From Plantibacter flavus (GTDB lineage Bacteria; Actinomycetota; Actinomycetes; Actinomycetales; Microbacteriaceae): 64,000 nucleotides of DNA. The stretch spans positions 62,001 to 126,000 of the forward strand of contig NZ_FXAP01000007.1 in NCBI RefSeq assembly GCF_900177615.1. The letters are read 5' to 3'. The notes under the pieces were generated by a model. The model was not told where the DNA came from and ran no database searches. It worked only from the letters and a program-made list of their open reading frames with translations. The stretch's first letter is position 1; each line of letters begins with the position of its first letter. The translations under genes were made by a program, and so were the position numbers. Positions 41,019 through 48,793 of the stretch are shown one piece after another.

Positions 41019-41499
41019 TGTACCCAACTCAACCCGTCGAAGCCGGGTACAGCCGGGTCGGTAGCGTGCGGACGAAGAGTGCCTGATCAAGGACGCAATC
41101 CGAGACCGCAACGCTGAACAGCGTAACCAAGTGCGTAACGCACCGATTCAACCAATTGTTCCTCCTGACCAGTGATTTTGATGATCTGTACCCGTTGTAC
41201 CCACGATTCTCGATTTTCGCTTTGCATGCACGTGTGTGCGCACATGCGCATGTGTGGGCTTCCTGGGAAAGGTGGGTACATGGGGTACAGGGTTACGTCT
41301 ATTCGTTGAAAAATATAGGAAGAAGGCCCCTACACCTGTACCCAACCTCATATATGGGCCGAAAAAGTTGGGTACACGCATTCGAGCTGAGGTCTCCCCA
41401 TTTGGCGAGCTGATCAGTGGTTTAGCACTCCCGGGGTTGTACCCAACCTCACTTCCCTACTCGGGTACAACAGCGCTCGATGGTCATCAGCACGTACCC
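41019..41499. repeat. Iteron array, GTACCC/GGGTAC (consensus TGTACCCAA), candidate origin
   Basis: Eleven copies: 41020, 41045, 41188, 41197, 41274, 41283, 41338, 41370, 41439, 41463 and 41494, in both orientations. TGTACCCAACCTCA occurs exactly twice (41337 and 41438) and TGTACCCAAC once more at 41019. The middle has AT-rich patches (41300-41325, 41350-41370). The gene-free stretch runs from 41001 to 41907; from 41500 to 41907 I see no further order except an AT-richer part at 41755-41850. Confidence 0.7.
41224..41256. repeat. Alternating purine-pyrimidine tract with overlapping palindromes
   Basis: Thirty-three bases alternate pyrimidine and purine without a break. TGTGCGCACA (41235-41244) and CACATGCGCATGTG (41241-41254) are perfect overlapping palindromes. 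Prone to Z-DNA or cruciform; lies inside the iteron array. Confidence 0.65.
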
Positions 41500-41907
41500 A
41501 GTCCACGCGAACTCGAGAGCAGACCTCGCGGTCAAAGCGGTGTCCGCCGACCAGCCTGGACGAGCGGAGCGGCCGCCTGCTGCTGAGGTTGGGCGAAGCT
41601 CCGTCTGCGACCGACCGGACACCATGCGGCCACATCAACCGCACTCCCCGACGCCAGTGAGTCGGACCCGATTGCAGCACTCGACTGGCATTCCGAGCAA
41701 CACGCAGCTTCGAAACCGTGGGCTTCTGCACCCGGTGCTTCGTCCGCTTTTTGCCGCATCTTGTGTTTTTGTACCTCCAGCCACATCTGACTTCAACCCG
41801 ATGGTATTCTGGTACCGATAAACGCGATTATCAGAACTATTCGGAGAAGACCCCTTTTCCGCGATTCTGAGGTCGAAATCGACGATTCGGGGTGCTGGTG
41901 TGAACGG

Positions 41908-42522
41908 ATGGATGAGCGAGAGCCTCATGCCGGCCTGCGTACGGACCACTCCTCCGCGCGTCCTGGGTCCGTTTCGCGTGAGCCGAGTGTCCTCGTGAGC
42001 GCCGGTAACTTCGACGGCCTGCGCTCGGCCGTCGTGGACGCTTCCGAAGCAGGGAGCTGGATGGAAGCCCGCAAGGAGTGGGAGATCATCGGGGCCGAGG
42101 AGAGTGTCGCGCTGAAGGGTGTGTGTCGGTGCGGGCAGGCACGCCTGCGCATGCTCTTCACCATCGGCAACCGACTCAACGGGCGGGAGATTGCGCCGGT
42201 GGGGAGCTCCTGTATCAACAACTTCCTCCGCAGTGACCTCAACGACGAAGTTGAGATCCTGAGCCGAATCTCGAAGCTCCGTCTGGCAATTCTGGACGGG
42301 ACACCCACCCAACTCGACGGGAAGTACTTCTCGAGAGTTCTGGTCAAGCACTTCGAAGCTGTCGGCGTCATCACGACGAAGGAGCACCAGTTCCTGCTCG
42401 ACATCTTCAACAAGTCTGCGTCCGGCAAGGGCGCTCTTTCCGTGAAGCAGCAGAGCTACCTCGACTCCCTCACGATCGGCAAAATCGGTCCCTACGTCCT
42501 CCATCACCCGAAGCTCACCTGA
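41908..42522 (+). CDS. CxCG-motif protein, first gene of the recombinase operon
   Basis: 204 residues from ATG 41908; a GTG at 41995 may be the true start, since family-like sequence begins only near AGSWMEARKEWEIIGAEES. Then GVCRCGQARLRMLFTIGNRL and NGREIAPVGSSCINNFLRSD: a C-x-C-G pair and a second Cys, a plausible small metal site. The second half is helical. Such C-x-C-G...N-x-x-NG...G-S-x-C-I proteins occur on plasmids and phages without known role. Its stop shares one base with the recombinase ATG. A link to the adjacent iterons, for example as initiator, is speculation. Confidence 0.6.
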   Translation: MDEREPHAGLRTDHSSARPGSVSREPSVLVSAGNFDGLRSAVVDASEAGSWMEARKEWEIIGAEESVALKGVCRCGQARLRMLFTIGNRLNGREIAPVGSSCINNFLRSDLNDEVEILSRISKLRLAILDGTPTQLDGKYFSRVLVKHFEAVGVITTKEHQFLLDIFNKSASGKGALSVKQQSYLDSLTIGKIGPYVLHHPKLT

Positions 42523-43670
42523 TGATCGATCCCACGAGCAACCAGCCGACGACGACCATCGTGGCCGCAGGCGCAACTGCGCCGTCCCTGCAGAGCGCAC
42601 CCATCCCAGATGACCTTCTCGCTGGCATTGCCGCCCACCAGGCGAACTCCAGCGCAGCAAACACGACTCGTGCCTACCGCAGCGACTGGGCCGCCTTCGT
42701 GCGATGGTGCGAGGTCCACGACCAGGTCGCTCTACCTGCCGACGGCACCACGGTTGCCGCGTACATCACAGACCGCGGCGCGCTCCTGAGCGCCTCGGGT
42801 GAATATGCGTACGCGCCGAGCACCATCACCCGCTGGGTCACATCGATCAACATGCAACACCTGCGCGCCGGCTACCCCGCGCCAGGTGCGCTGGCGGCCG
42901 TGAAGGACACGCTCTCCGGCATCCGTCGAGGTCACGTCCGTCCTCCCCGACGAATGGCGCCTCTCCTGCTGGCTGACCTGAAGAAGGTCCTCACCGCAAT
43001 CGACATCCACAGCTACCCGGACGGCATCATCGGCCACCGCGACGCAGCGCTCATGGTCATGGGTTTCGCCGGTGCGTTCCGCGGCAGCGAGATCGCCGGG
43101 CGAACCATCGGGGACGTGACGATCCACAGTGAAGATGGGTTGCACGTGCGGCTGCTCACCTCCAAGACAGATCAAGAGGGTCGTGGATCGGTGAAGGGTC
43201 TCCCCTACGGCGAGAACCCGCTCACTTGTCCCCCCTGTGCATTCCTCCGCTGGATCCGTGTCCTCGATGTGGCAGAGAACGCGTCCCGCAGCGACATGAT
43301 GACGCTCCTGCGCACTTCGGACTCTGCGTCACACCTGTGTCATGGGCCGACACCCGAACTCGACCGTCTCGACCCGAAGGCCGGCCTCTTCCGACCAGTC
43401 CGGCGCGGCGGCCACATCGGAGCCAAGTCCATCAGCGGGGACGTCGTCAACATCGTCGTGAAGCGACGCCTCGGGGCCGCCGGAATGAACGCGAAGCGCT
43501 TCGGCGGACACTCGCTCAGAGCAGGCTTCGTCACCCAGGCGCTCCGCGCCGGAGCCTCGCCGCAGGAAGTAATGCGCCAGACTGACCACAAGAGCGCTTC
43601 GACGGTAGAGATCTACCGCCGCGAGCACGATCCGTTGCGGCAGAACGCTGTAACGAGGATAGGGCTGTAG
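42522..43670 (+). CDS. Tyrosine recombinase (site-specific, XerC/D-type fold)
   Basis: 382 residues. N-terminal SAM-like core-binding domain (ANTTRAYRSDWAAFVRWCEV), then the catalytic domain with all key residues: Arg187 (GAFRGSEIAG), Lys215 (TSKTDQEGRG), His330 and Arg333 (GGHSLRAGF), His356 (QTDHKSAST) and Tyr365 (VEIYRRE). A C-P-P-C insert (PLTCPPCAFLRWIRVLD) is shared with its decayed relative at 45046. Likely roles are dimer resolution, integration or movement of the element. It starts on the previous stop and is followed after 14 bases by the HA-repeat gene. Confidence 0.9.
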   Translation: MIDPTSNQPTTTIVAAGATAPSLQSAPIPDDLLAGIAAHQANSSAANTTRAYRSDWAAFVRWCEVHDQVALPADGTTVAAYITDRGALLSASGEYAYAPSTITRWVTSINMQHLRAGYPAPGALAAVKDTLSGIRRGHVRPPRRMAPLLLADLKKVLTAIDIHSYPDGIIGHRDAALMVMGFAGAFRGSEIAGRTIGDVTIHSEDGLHVRLLTSKTDQEGRGSVKGLPYGENPLTCPPCAFLRWIRVLDVAENASRSDMMTLLRTSDSASHLCHGPTPELDRLDPKAGLFRPVRRGGHIGAKSISGDVVNIVVKRRLGAAGMNAKRFGGHSLRAGFVTQALRAGASPQEVMRQTDHKSASTVEIYRREHDPLRQNAVTRIGL

Positions 43671-43684
43671 AAGATGAGGATGAC

Positions 43685-45049
43685 ATGTCCCCGATGACCG
43701 ATGACGACTACCGCCAGCGAGCAATCGCGGTGCGCCAGATCGTTGAGACCACCGGGCGTATCCCGCGACACTACGCGAACCACGTGCCTGAGTCCGAAGG
43801 CAAACTGCGCGCGTGGTGGGACGGACAGATGACACGCCTTCGCAACGGGCGCATGCCAGCAGAAGTCGCGGAGATTCTCGATGACGCCTTCCCCGGGTGG
43901 CTGGAGAACAGCAACCTGAAGAAGGAGCACAAGCTCGTCATCCTCCACCCGCTCCAGTTCGACGACGCCGTCAAGCAACTTGCAAAGAAGCTCGAGCAGG
44001 ACGGCTCCTACCCGATCTGGATCACTTCTCTGGGGCAGTGGCTCCGCGAACAGCGCACTCGTGACACCGCCGGCGAGCTCCCAGAGGACGAACGCGCCAC
44101 CCTCGACTCCGTGGCGCCGGATTGGCGAGCACCTGGTGTGAGGAAGTCCGCTGCTGCGGCGAAGGAGTGGCGCGAGCGCACGGAAGAAATCAGTGCCTTC
44201 ATCAACGAGTTCGGCCACCTACCTCGCGCATCCCGCAGAGCAAGCACCGAAGAACGCAAGCTCAATGCCTGGCTCAGTCGCACGATCCAAGGGGAGATCG
44301 ATGTCATCGCGAGCGGCGATCTCGACCGCTTCGCACCAGGGTGGCGCGACTACAAGATCGTGGTCGATTCGGGCATTGATCTAGAGTTCGCGGACTTCAC
44401 GACAGAGCTCGCGACCTTCGTCACAGCCTTCGGTCGCCTACCCGAACCAGACGGAGAGGCTCTCCCTGACGATGGGGAGGCAGAGCTCCACCGCGAGCTC
44501 AACAGCTACCGCCTCCGTCGACGGGACCTCGCCCTCGACGCGATCCAGATCGAACAGCTCGATGCGATCGACCCGGGCTGGGCTGTACCAGCGCAGCAAC
44601 TCCCGGAAACAGATGCATCCTTCCGTCGCCGGCTCGAGCGCGTGCGAGAGCTGTACAAGCGCAACTACTCCTGGCCGAAGACGCCTCACTCCGACTACCT
44701 CGTTGCAGACGCCGCACAGTTCATCCTCGACCAACAGCTGAACTTCCGCGCCGGAACACTGGGTAAGACCCGCCTCGGACTCCTGGACTCGGTCTTACCA
44801 GGGTGGCTCACCGCGTCCGTTGTGTACGGCGTCCGCAGCGTCGCCGGACAGGACTACGTCGACGTCGCCATCGAAGCCGTTCAGACCGCGTTCCCGAAGC
44901 TGGCATCGACCGATCCTCTCGGGTTCGCGCGTCGTGTCGCGATCCTCACGAAGGAGGGCGTCATCGAGTCAGAAGAAGACGACACCGTGGTCGATTCTTC
45001 GAAGACGAAGAAGAAGGACTCCGACGAGGGGGATGACCCGAAGGAATGA
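43685..45049 (+). CDS. Five-repeat helicase-associated (HA) domain protein
   Basis: 454 residues. Five copies of the HA pattern (G-x-x-P at the start, R-x-x-x-x-x-L-x-x-W in the middle, LD-x-x-x-PGW at the end): GRIPRHY...LDDAFPGW, GSYPIW...LDSVAPDW, GHLPRAS...RFAPGW, GRLPEPD...LDAIDPGW, YSWPKTP...LDSVLPGW. HA repeats usually sit beside helicases and bind nucleic acid; here no helicase is fused. The tail is acidic and Lys-rich. Placed between two recombinase-type genes and overlapping the second by four bases, it may act as DNA-binding accessory of the recombinase. Confidence 0.8.
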   Translation: MSPMTDDDYRQRAIAVRQIVETTGRIPRHYANHVPESEGKLRAWWDGQMTRLRNGRMPAEVAEILDDAFPGWLENSNLKKEHKLVILHPLQFDDAVKQLAKKLEQDGSYPIWITSLGQWLREQRTRDTAGELPEDERATLDSVAPDWRAPGVRKSAAAAKEWRERTEEISAFINEFGHLPRASRRASTEERKLNAWLSRTIQGEIDVIASGDLDRFAPGWRDYKIVVDSGIDLEFADFTTELATFVTAFGRLPEPDGEALPDDGEAELHRELNSYRLRRRDLALDAIQIEQLDAIDPGWAVPAQQLPETDASFRRRLERVRELYKRNYSWPKTPHSDYLVADAAQFILDQQLNFRAGTLGKTRLGLLDSVLPGWLTASVVYGVRSVAGQDYVDVAIEAVQTAFPKLASTDPLGFARRVAILTKEGVIESEEDDTVVDSSKTKKKDSDEGDDPKE

Positions 45050-45951
45050 CACAGCTGACCTCGAGAGAGGCGCGCGACTGGGAGCTTTTCGTCGACTGGT
45101 GCGTGTCGATGTCCCTCGCGCCTCTCCCGACGTCCGGCGCGACTACTGAAGCCTTCCTCGAGGCATTCCCCGCGGCGGCCGCCACCCAGATCCGGCGCCG
45201 GCGCGTGATCCACAAGCAGAACTCTGCCGTCGGTGTGGCCTCAGAAGCTCCCGTGTCCTCAGCGCTGAGGCACGGCGACGGTTGGGCGTCTGTGTCACGA
45301 GCGCTCGCCCAGGTCCCGAAGTACCACTACCCCACCGGATTCCAAGAGGCTGTTCGAGGACGCCGCGATGGATGGCTCATCGTGCTCGTCGGTGTGCTCG
45401 GTATGAACCGCCAGCAAGCCGTCGACGTCACGACGGACGACGTGACGGTGTCCCCTCACCTGTCCATCTGCGGCCAAGCTGTCGAGCGTTCCGAATCCGC
45501 GGACGAATGTGCCGCGTGCGCTGTGACCCGTTGGCTGCGCGTCGTCGGTGACCTGACGCCATGGTTCAACAAGGCTGCGATTACGAGGGTGGTCTCCCCC
45601 ATCGGCGTCGAACAGTCGTCACACGACTGCGGCGTGGATGTGGACAGGGCCTGGAAGGATGCCACGACGCTCCTTCCCTCCATCAACCGTCACGGTCACC
45701 CCGTCGACAGCCCGCTGAGCCTTCGGTCCATCAGCGCGACGATGGCTCGCCGACAACAGTTCGGGGAAGTCGCCACCATCCAGGAGTACACCGTGCGAAC
45801 AGGCGGACGCTTCGCGAACGCCACCTCGAGCGAACTCGCCGCCGCACAGGACGACGTCGATGCTCGGCTCGATGAGATGAGTGCCTGGCTGAAGGCCCTA
45901 CTCGCTGAAACCACGGAAACCCTGGATCACCTCACGGTGATCGGTTTGTAG
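45046..45951 (+). CDS. Tyrosine-recombinase-like protein lacking catalytic residues
   Basis: 301 residues. The N-terminus (DWELFVDWCVSMSLAPLP) matches the recombinase core-binding start. VLVGVLGMNRQQAVDVTTDD aligns with MGFAGAFRGSEIAGRTIGD of the active enzyme and keeps the Arg. ADECAACAVTRWLRVVGD matches its C-P-P-C insert. LSLRSISATMARR matches HSLRAGFVTQALR but the His is Leu. No catalytic Tyr or final His is found near the end. It should bind DNA or its partner but not cut. Probably a dedicated regulator or architectural subunit. Confidence 0.75.
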   Translation: MTQLTSREARDWELFVDWCVSMSLAPLPTSGATTEAFLEAFPAAAATQIRRRRVIHKQNSAVGVASEAPVSSALRHGDGWASVSRALAQVPKYHYPTGFQEAVRGRRDGWLIVLVGVLGMNRQQAVDVTTDDVTVSPHLSICGQAVERSESADECAACAVTRWLRVVGDLTPWFNKAAITRVVSPIGVEQSSHDCGVDVDRAWKDATTLLPSINRHGHPVDSPLSLRSISATMARRQQFGEVATIQEYTVRTGGRFANATSSELAAAQDDVDARLDEMSAWLKALLAETTETLDHLTVIGL

Positions 45952-46160
45952 TGTCCGCCCCTCGGCGGACACGCCCCTGACGGATGAGCAACATGGCGCG
46001 CGCGAAGCGCGCACCGGGTGGTGGTTCGAAGTCTTCAACCTGACTTCTCCACACCGCTGTAGCTCAATTGCTCCGGATCCACCCTCGCTGGTCGATACCG
46101 ACCTAGCCGCCCCAGCGCGAAGCTGGCCACCTTGATTGCGTCTGCAGAGAGTTGGTCACC

Positions 46161-46457
46161 ATGGGTCTGTTCATCGACGCCGGAGAACGCGTTCCCAGAC
46201 GGGCTCCGATGAGCGGTCTCGCCATCACCGCTTTGGTGTTCGCGGCGACCGGCTTCATCACCGTCATCGGCTTCTTCATCGCACCTGCACTCGCACACGT
46301 AGCCCTCTTGCGCCTGCGCAACCGAGACCTCGGAGGACGTCGTCTGGCGATCGCCGCGCTCTGGATCTCCTACATCAGCCTGACCACCGGAACGCTGTCG
46401 CTCGTGATCATGCTGATCGCGGCGTACGCAGCTCTTCCCGCCCCACAGTTCTTCTGA
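46161..46457 (+). CDS. DUF4190-like small membrane protein
   Basis: 98 residues, ATG 46161. RAPMSGLAITALVFAATGFI, TVIGFFIAPALAHVALLRLR and LWISYISLTTGTLSLVIMLI form two to three spans with the RxRxR loop of DUF4190-type proteins. Role unknown. The 200-base gap before it shows nothing clear beyond a short GC-rich palindrome near 46000. Confidence 0.65.
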   Translation: MGLFIDAGERVPRRAPMSGLAITALVFAATGFITVIGFFIAPALAHVALLRLRNRDLGGRRLAIAALWISYISLTTGTLSLVIMLIAAYAALPAPQFF

Positions 46458-46494
46458 CCGAACCCGTCGATCACCGACAGAAAGCGAGCCGCTC

Positions 46495-46902
46495 ATGGCC
46501 GACCACCCCGACGACGAGTGGTCCGACAACGCTGGCCTGTCCGAGGACCGCGAACCCCTGAGCAAGAACGATCCCGATGCAGGTAGCCGGTCCAGAGTCG
46601 ACTCCGCTCGGCCGGAGGCAACACACGCTGCGGACTGTGGCTGCGCAGACTTCCACAGGCAGCGGATCTGGCTGACGCTCGATCGCGCTTTCCCGACCGA
46701 TCCGCACATCTGGCGGGCGCTCGAGGAGATCTTCGCCCTGTCAGAGCAGAACCCTCATCCCCTGGACGCTCACGGTCGACGAGCCGCTCTCTCGCGAGCC
46801 GCGCAGCACCTGCAGCAGCAGCTCGAACTCACGCCTGTGCCGTCTGGACCGCTCGACCAGTTGGTCGAGGAGTTCCGCCGACAGCTGGACGACGGCATCT
46901 GA
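46495..46902 (+). CDS. Unknown protein before the replication module
   Basis: 135 residues; ATG 46495 after AAAGCGAG. Acidic disordered start, then THAADCGCADFHRQRIWLTL with a C-x-C-x-x-x-H set, and a helical end (LSRAAQHLQQQLELTPVPSG). No family recognised. Followed by a strong terminator. Confidence 0.6.
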   Translation: MADHPDDEWSDNAGLSEDREPLSKNDPDAGSRSRVDSARPEATHAADCGCADFHRQRIWLTLDRAFPTDPHIWRALEEIFALSEQNPHPLDAHGRRAALSRAAQHLQQQLELTPVPSGPLDQLVEEFRRQLDDGI

Positions 46903-46913
46903 CCGAAGACACC

Positions 46914-46945
46914 AAGGCCGCACCCCTACACCGGGGTGCGGCCTT
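46914..46945 (+). terminator. Strong intrinsic terminator
   Basis: AAGGCCGCACCCC pairs with GGGGTGCGGCCTT, then GCTTTG. Separates the replication module from upstream genes. Confidence 0.85.
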
Positions 46946-47028
46946 GCTTTGTCGCGCCCGGATCGGCTCGGACCAACCGCGATCCCCCGTGAGGAGAAAC
47001 CCTCCACAGACACCCGGAAAGGTGAACG

Positions 47029-48687
47029 ATGGCCACCACGCAGAATGAAATCACCATCCAGGCCACCCGGACCTACCTCGCCTCGATCAAGTCAAATCCC
47101 TTGCCGTCGCCGGCAGCCATCGAGGAGTCTCTCCTGGCGAAAACGAACGCGCTCTTCGCGCTCGAGAACAGCGGGCGAACGGGATCGCACAGAATCAACC
47201 TGCTCAAGCGCCTCACGTTCTCCCAGGTCGCTGAGATCCTGATCTCCCTGCACCGCGTTGTTCGTATCGCCCCCTCGGGTAAGAACACCGATCGGGACCA
47301 TGATCTGCTCGCGATCTATGTCGACGACGGAGAGGACGAGGGAATCTACGCAACGAGCGAGGACCAGATTCGCAGCATCGCGCGTCTGTACAACCGGGAG
47401 CTCACCATCAACGAGTCCCGAGAGGTCATGACCGTTCTTCGTGAGGAAGCCCCCAGGGTCTCACGCTGCGCCGACCGCGACATGATCGCCGTCAACAACG
47501 GGGTCTTCGACTACCGGAAGAAGGAACTGAAGCCGTTCGATCCCAGCATGGTGTTCCTCTCCAAGGCCCGCGTCGACTACGTCCAGGGGGCGCTCTCCCC
47601 GGGGATCCTGACACCCGACGGGGAAACCTGGGAGGTCGAGAGCTGGATGCACACGCTCACGGACGACCCGGAAATCATCGTGCTGCTCTGGGAGATCCTC
47701 GGGGCCATCGTTCGGCCGCACGTGCGCTGGAACAAGAGCGCCTGGTTCTTCTCCGAGCTCGGCAACAACGGCAAGGGAACACTCGTGGAGCTCATGAGGA
47801 ACCTGGTCGGAAGCGCCAGCTATGCATCGATCCCGATCAGCGACTTCGGCAAGGAGTTCCTGCTGGAGCCGCTGACTCGGGCAAGCGCGATCCTCGTCGA
47901 CGAGAACGACGTCGGAACTTTCATCGACCGCGCCGCAAACCTGAAGGCGATCATCACCAACGACGTCATCTCCATCAACCGCAAGCACAAGACTCCCATC
48001 GCCTATCAGTTCTGGGGGTTCATGGTCCAATGCCTGAACGAGTTCCCGCGCATCAAGGACAAGTCCGAGTCGTTCTATCGGCGGCAGCTGTTTGTGCCGT
48101 TCACGAAGAGCTTCACCGGCGCTGAGAAGCGCTACATCAAGGACGACTACGTCGGGCGCGACGACGTGCTGCAGTACGTGCTCCACCGCGTGCTGCACAT
48201 GAACTACTACACGCTCTCGGAGCCCGAGGCAACGAAAAACGTCCTCGAGGAGTACAAGGGCTTCAACGACCCGGTGCGCTCGTTCTGGACCGAGTTCGAG
48301 GAAGCATTCGTCTGGGACCTCGTCCCCTTCGCCTACCTCTACGACCTGTACAAGGCATGGTTCGCGAAGACGAACCCGTCCGGCTCACCGATCGGACGCA
48401 TCGTGTTCGTGAAGGATCTGCTGGCGATCGTGCACAAGTCGACGCTCTGGCATTGCGCCGATCAGCGCCAGCAGGTGCGACCGGGGAAGATGATGGATAG
48501 CCCTGAACCCCTCACCGCACGCTTCGACCTGAAAGACTGGATGAACCAGGCGTACACGGGCAGTGATCCCTTGAGGAAGTCCACCGTGCACCCGCTGTCA
48601 TCGAGCTATCGAGGCCTGCAGCGGACCAACACCCCGCCGGCAGCGGCGGGCGCAGTGTCGGCACCTGGAGGCGGATCCACGACGTAG
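47029..48687 (+). CDS. SF3 replicative helicase (D5/P4 phage-plasmid type)
   Basis: 552 residues; ATG 47029 after GGAAAGGTG. The N-terminal 170 residues are helical and divergent; then AVNNGVFDYRKKELKPFDPS, typical of the D5 N-terminal domain. Walker A ELGNNGKGTL (about 243-252), Walker B ASAILVDEND (about 285-294) and QFWGFMVQCLNEFPRIKDKS with YRRQLFVPF form the helicase core. No primase motif is present, in keeping with a separate primase-like gene at 59002. It should unwind the origin and lead the fork. The Pro/Ala/Gly tail is probably flexible. Confidence 0.85.
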   Translation: MATTQNEITIQATRTYLASIKSNPLPSPAAIEESLLAKTNALFALENSGRTGSHRINLLKRLTFSQVAEILISLHRVVRIAPSGKNTDRDHDLLAIYVDDGEDEGIYATSEDQIRSIARLYNRELTINESREVMTVLREEAPRVSRCADRDMIAVNNGVFDYRKKELKPFDPSMVFLSKARVDYVQGALSPGILTPDGETWEVESWMHTLTDDPEIIVLLWEILGAIVRPHVRWNKSAWFFSELGNNGKGTLVELMRNLVGSASYASIPISDFGKEFLLEPLTRASAILVDENDVGTFIDRAANLKAIITNDVISINRKHKTPIAYQFWGFMVQCLNEFPRIKDKSESFYRRQLFVPFTKSFTGAEKRYIKDDYVGRDDVLQYVLHRVLHMNYYTLSEPEATKNVLEEYKGFNDPVRSFWTEFEEAFVWDLVPFAYLYDLYKAWFAKTNPSGSPIGRIVFVKDLLAIVHKSTLWHCADQRQQVRPGKMMDSPEPLTARFDLKDWMNQAYTGSDPLRKSTVHPLSSSYRGLQRTNTPPAAAGAVSAPGGGSTT

Positions 48688-48700
48688 CAACCAACCCCAA

Positions 48701-48730
48701 CCGGGCGCACTGAGAGATCGGTGCGCCCGG
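48701..48730 (+). terminator. Hairpin terminator or attenuator
   Basis: CCGGGCGCAC (48701-48710) pairs with GTGCGCCCGG (48721-48730). Between helicase and polymerase genes; may reduce read-through. Confidence 0.65.
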
Positions 48731-48793
48731 CACAGGCGTGCATCCGCATGCCCGAGACCCACACCCCAAGACACCAGAGGAAGGAGCCGGCAG

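Noticed and set aside
46058-46130. tRNA-like fragments (TGTAGCTCAATTG, GGTCGATACC) after the decayed recombinase gene
   Set aside because: No acceptor stem or anticodon arm and wrong spacing; at most chance resemblance, not enough for a tRNA or an attachment site.
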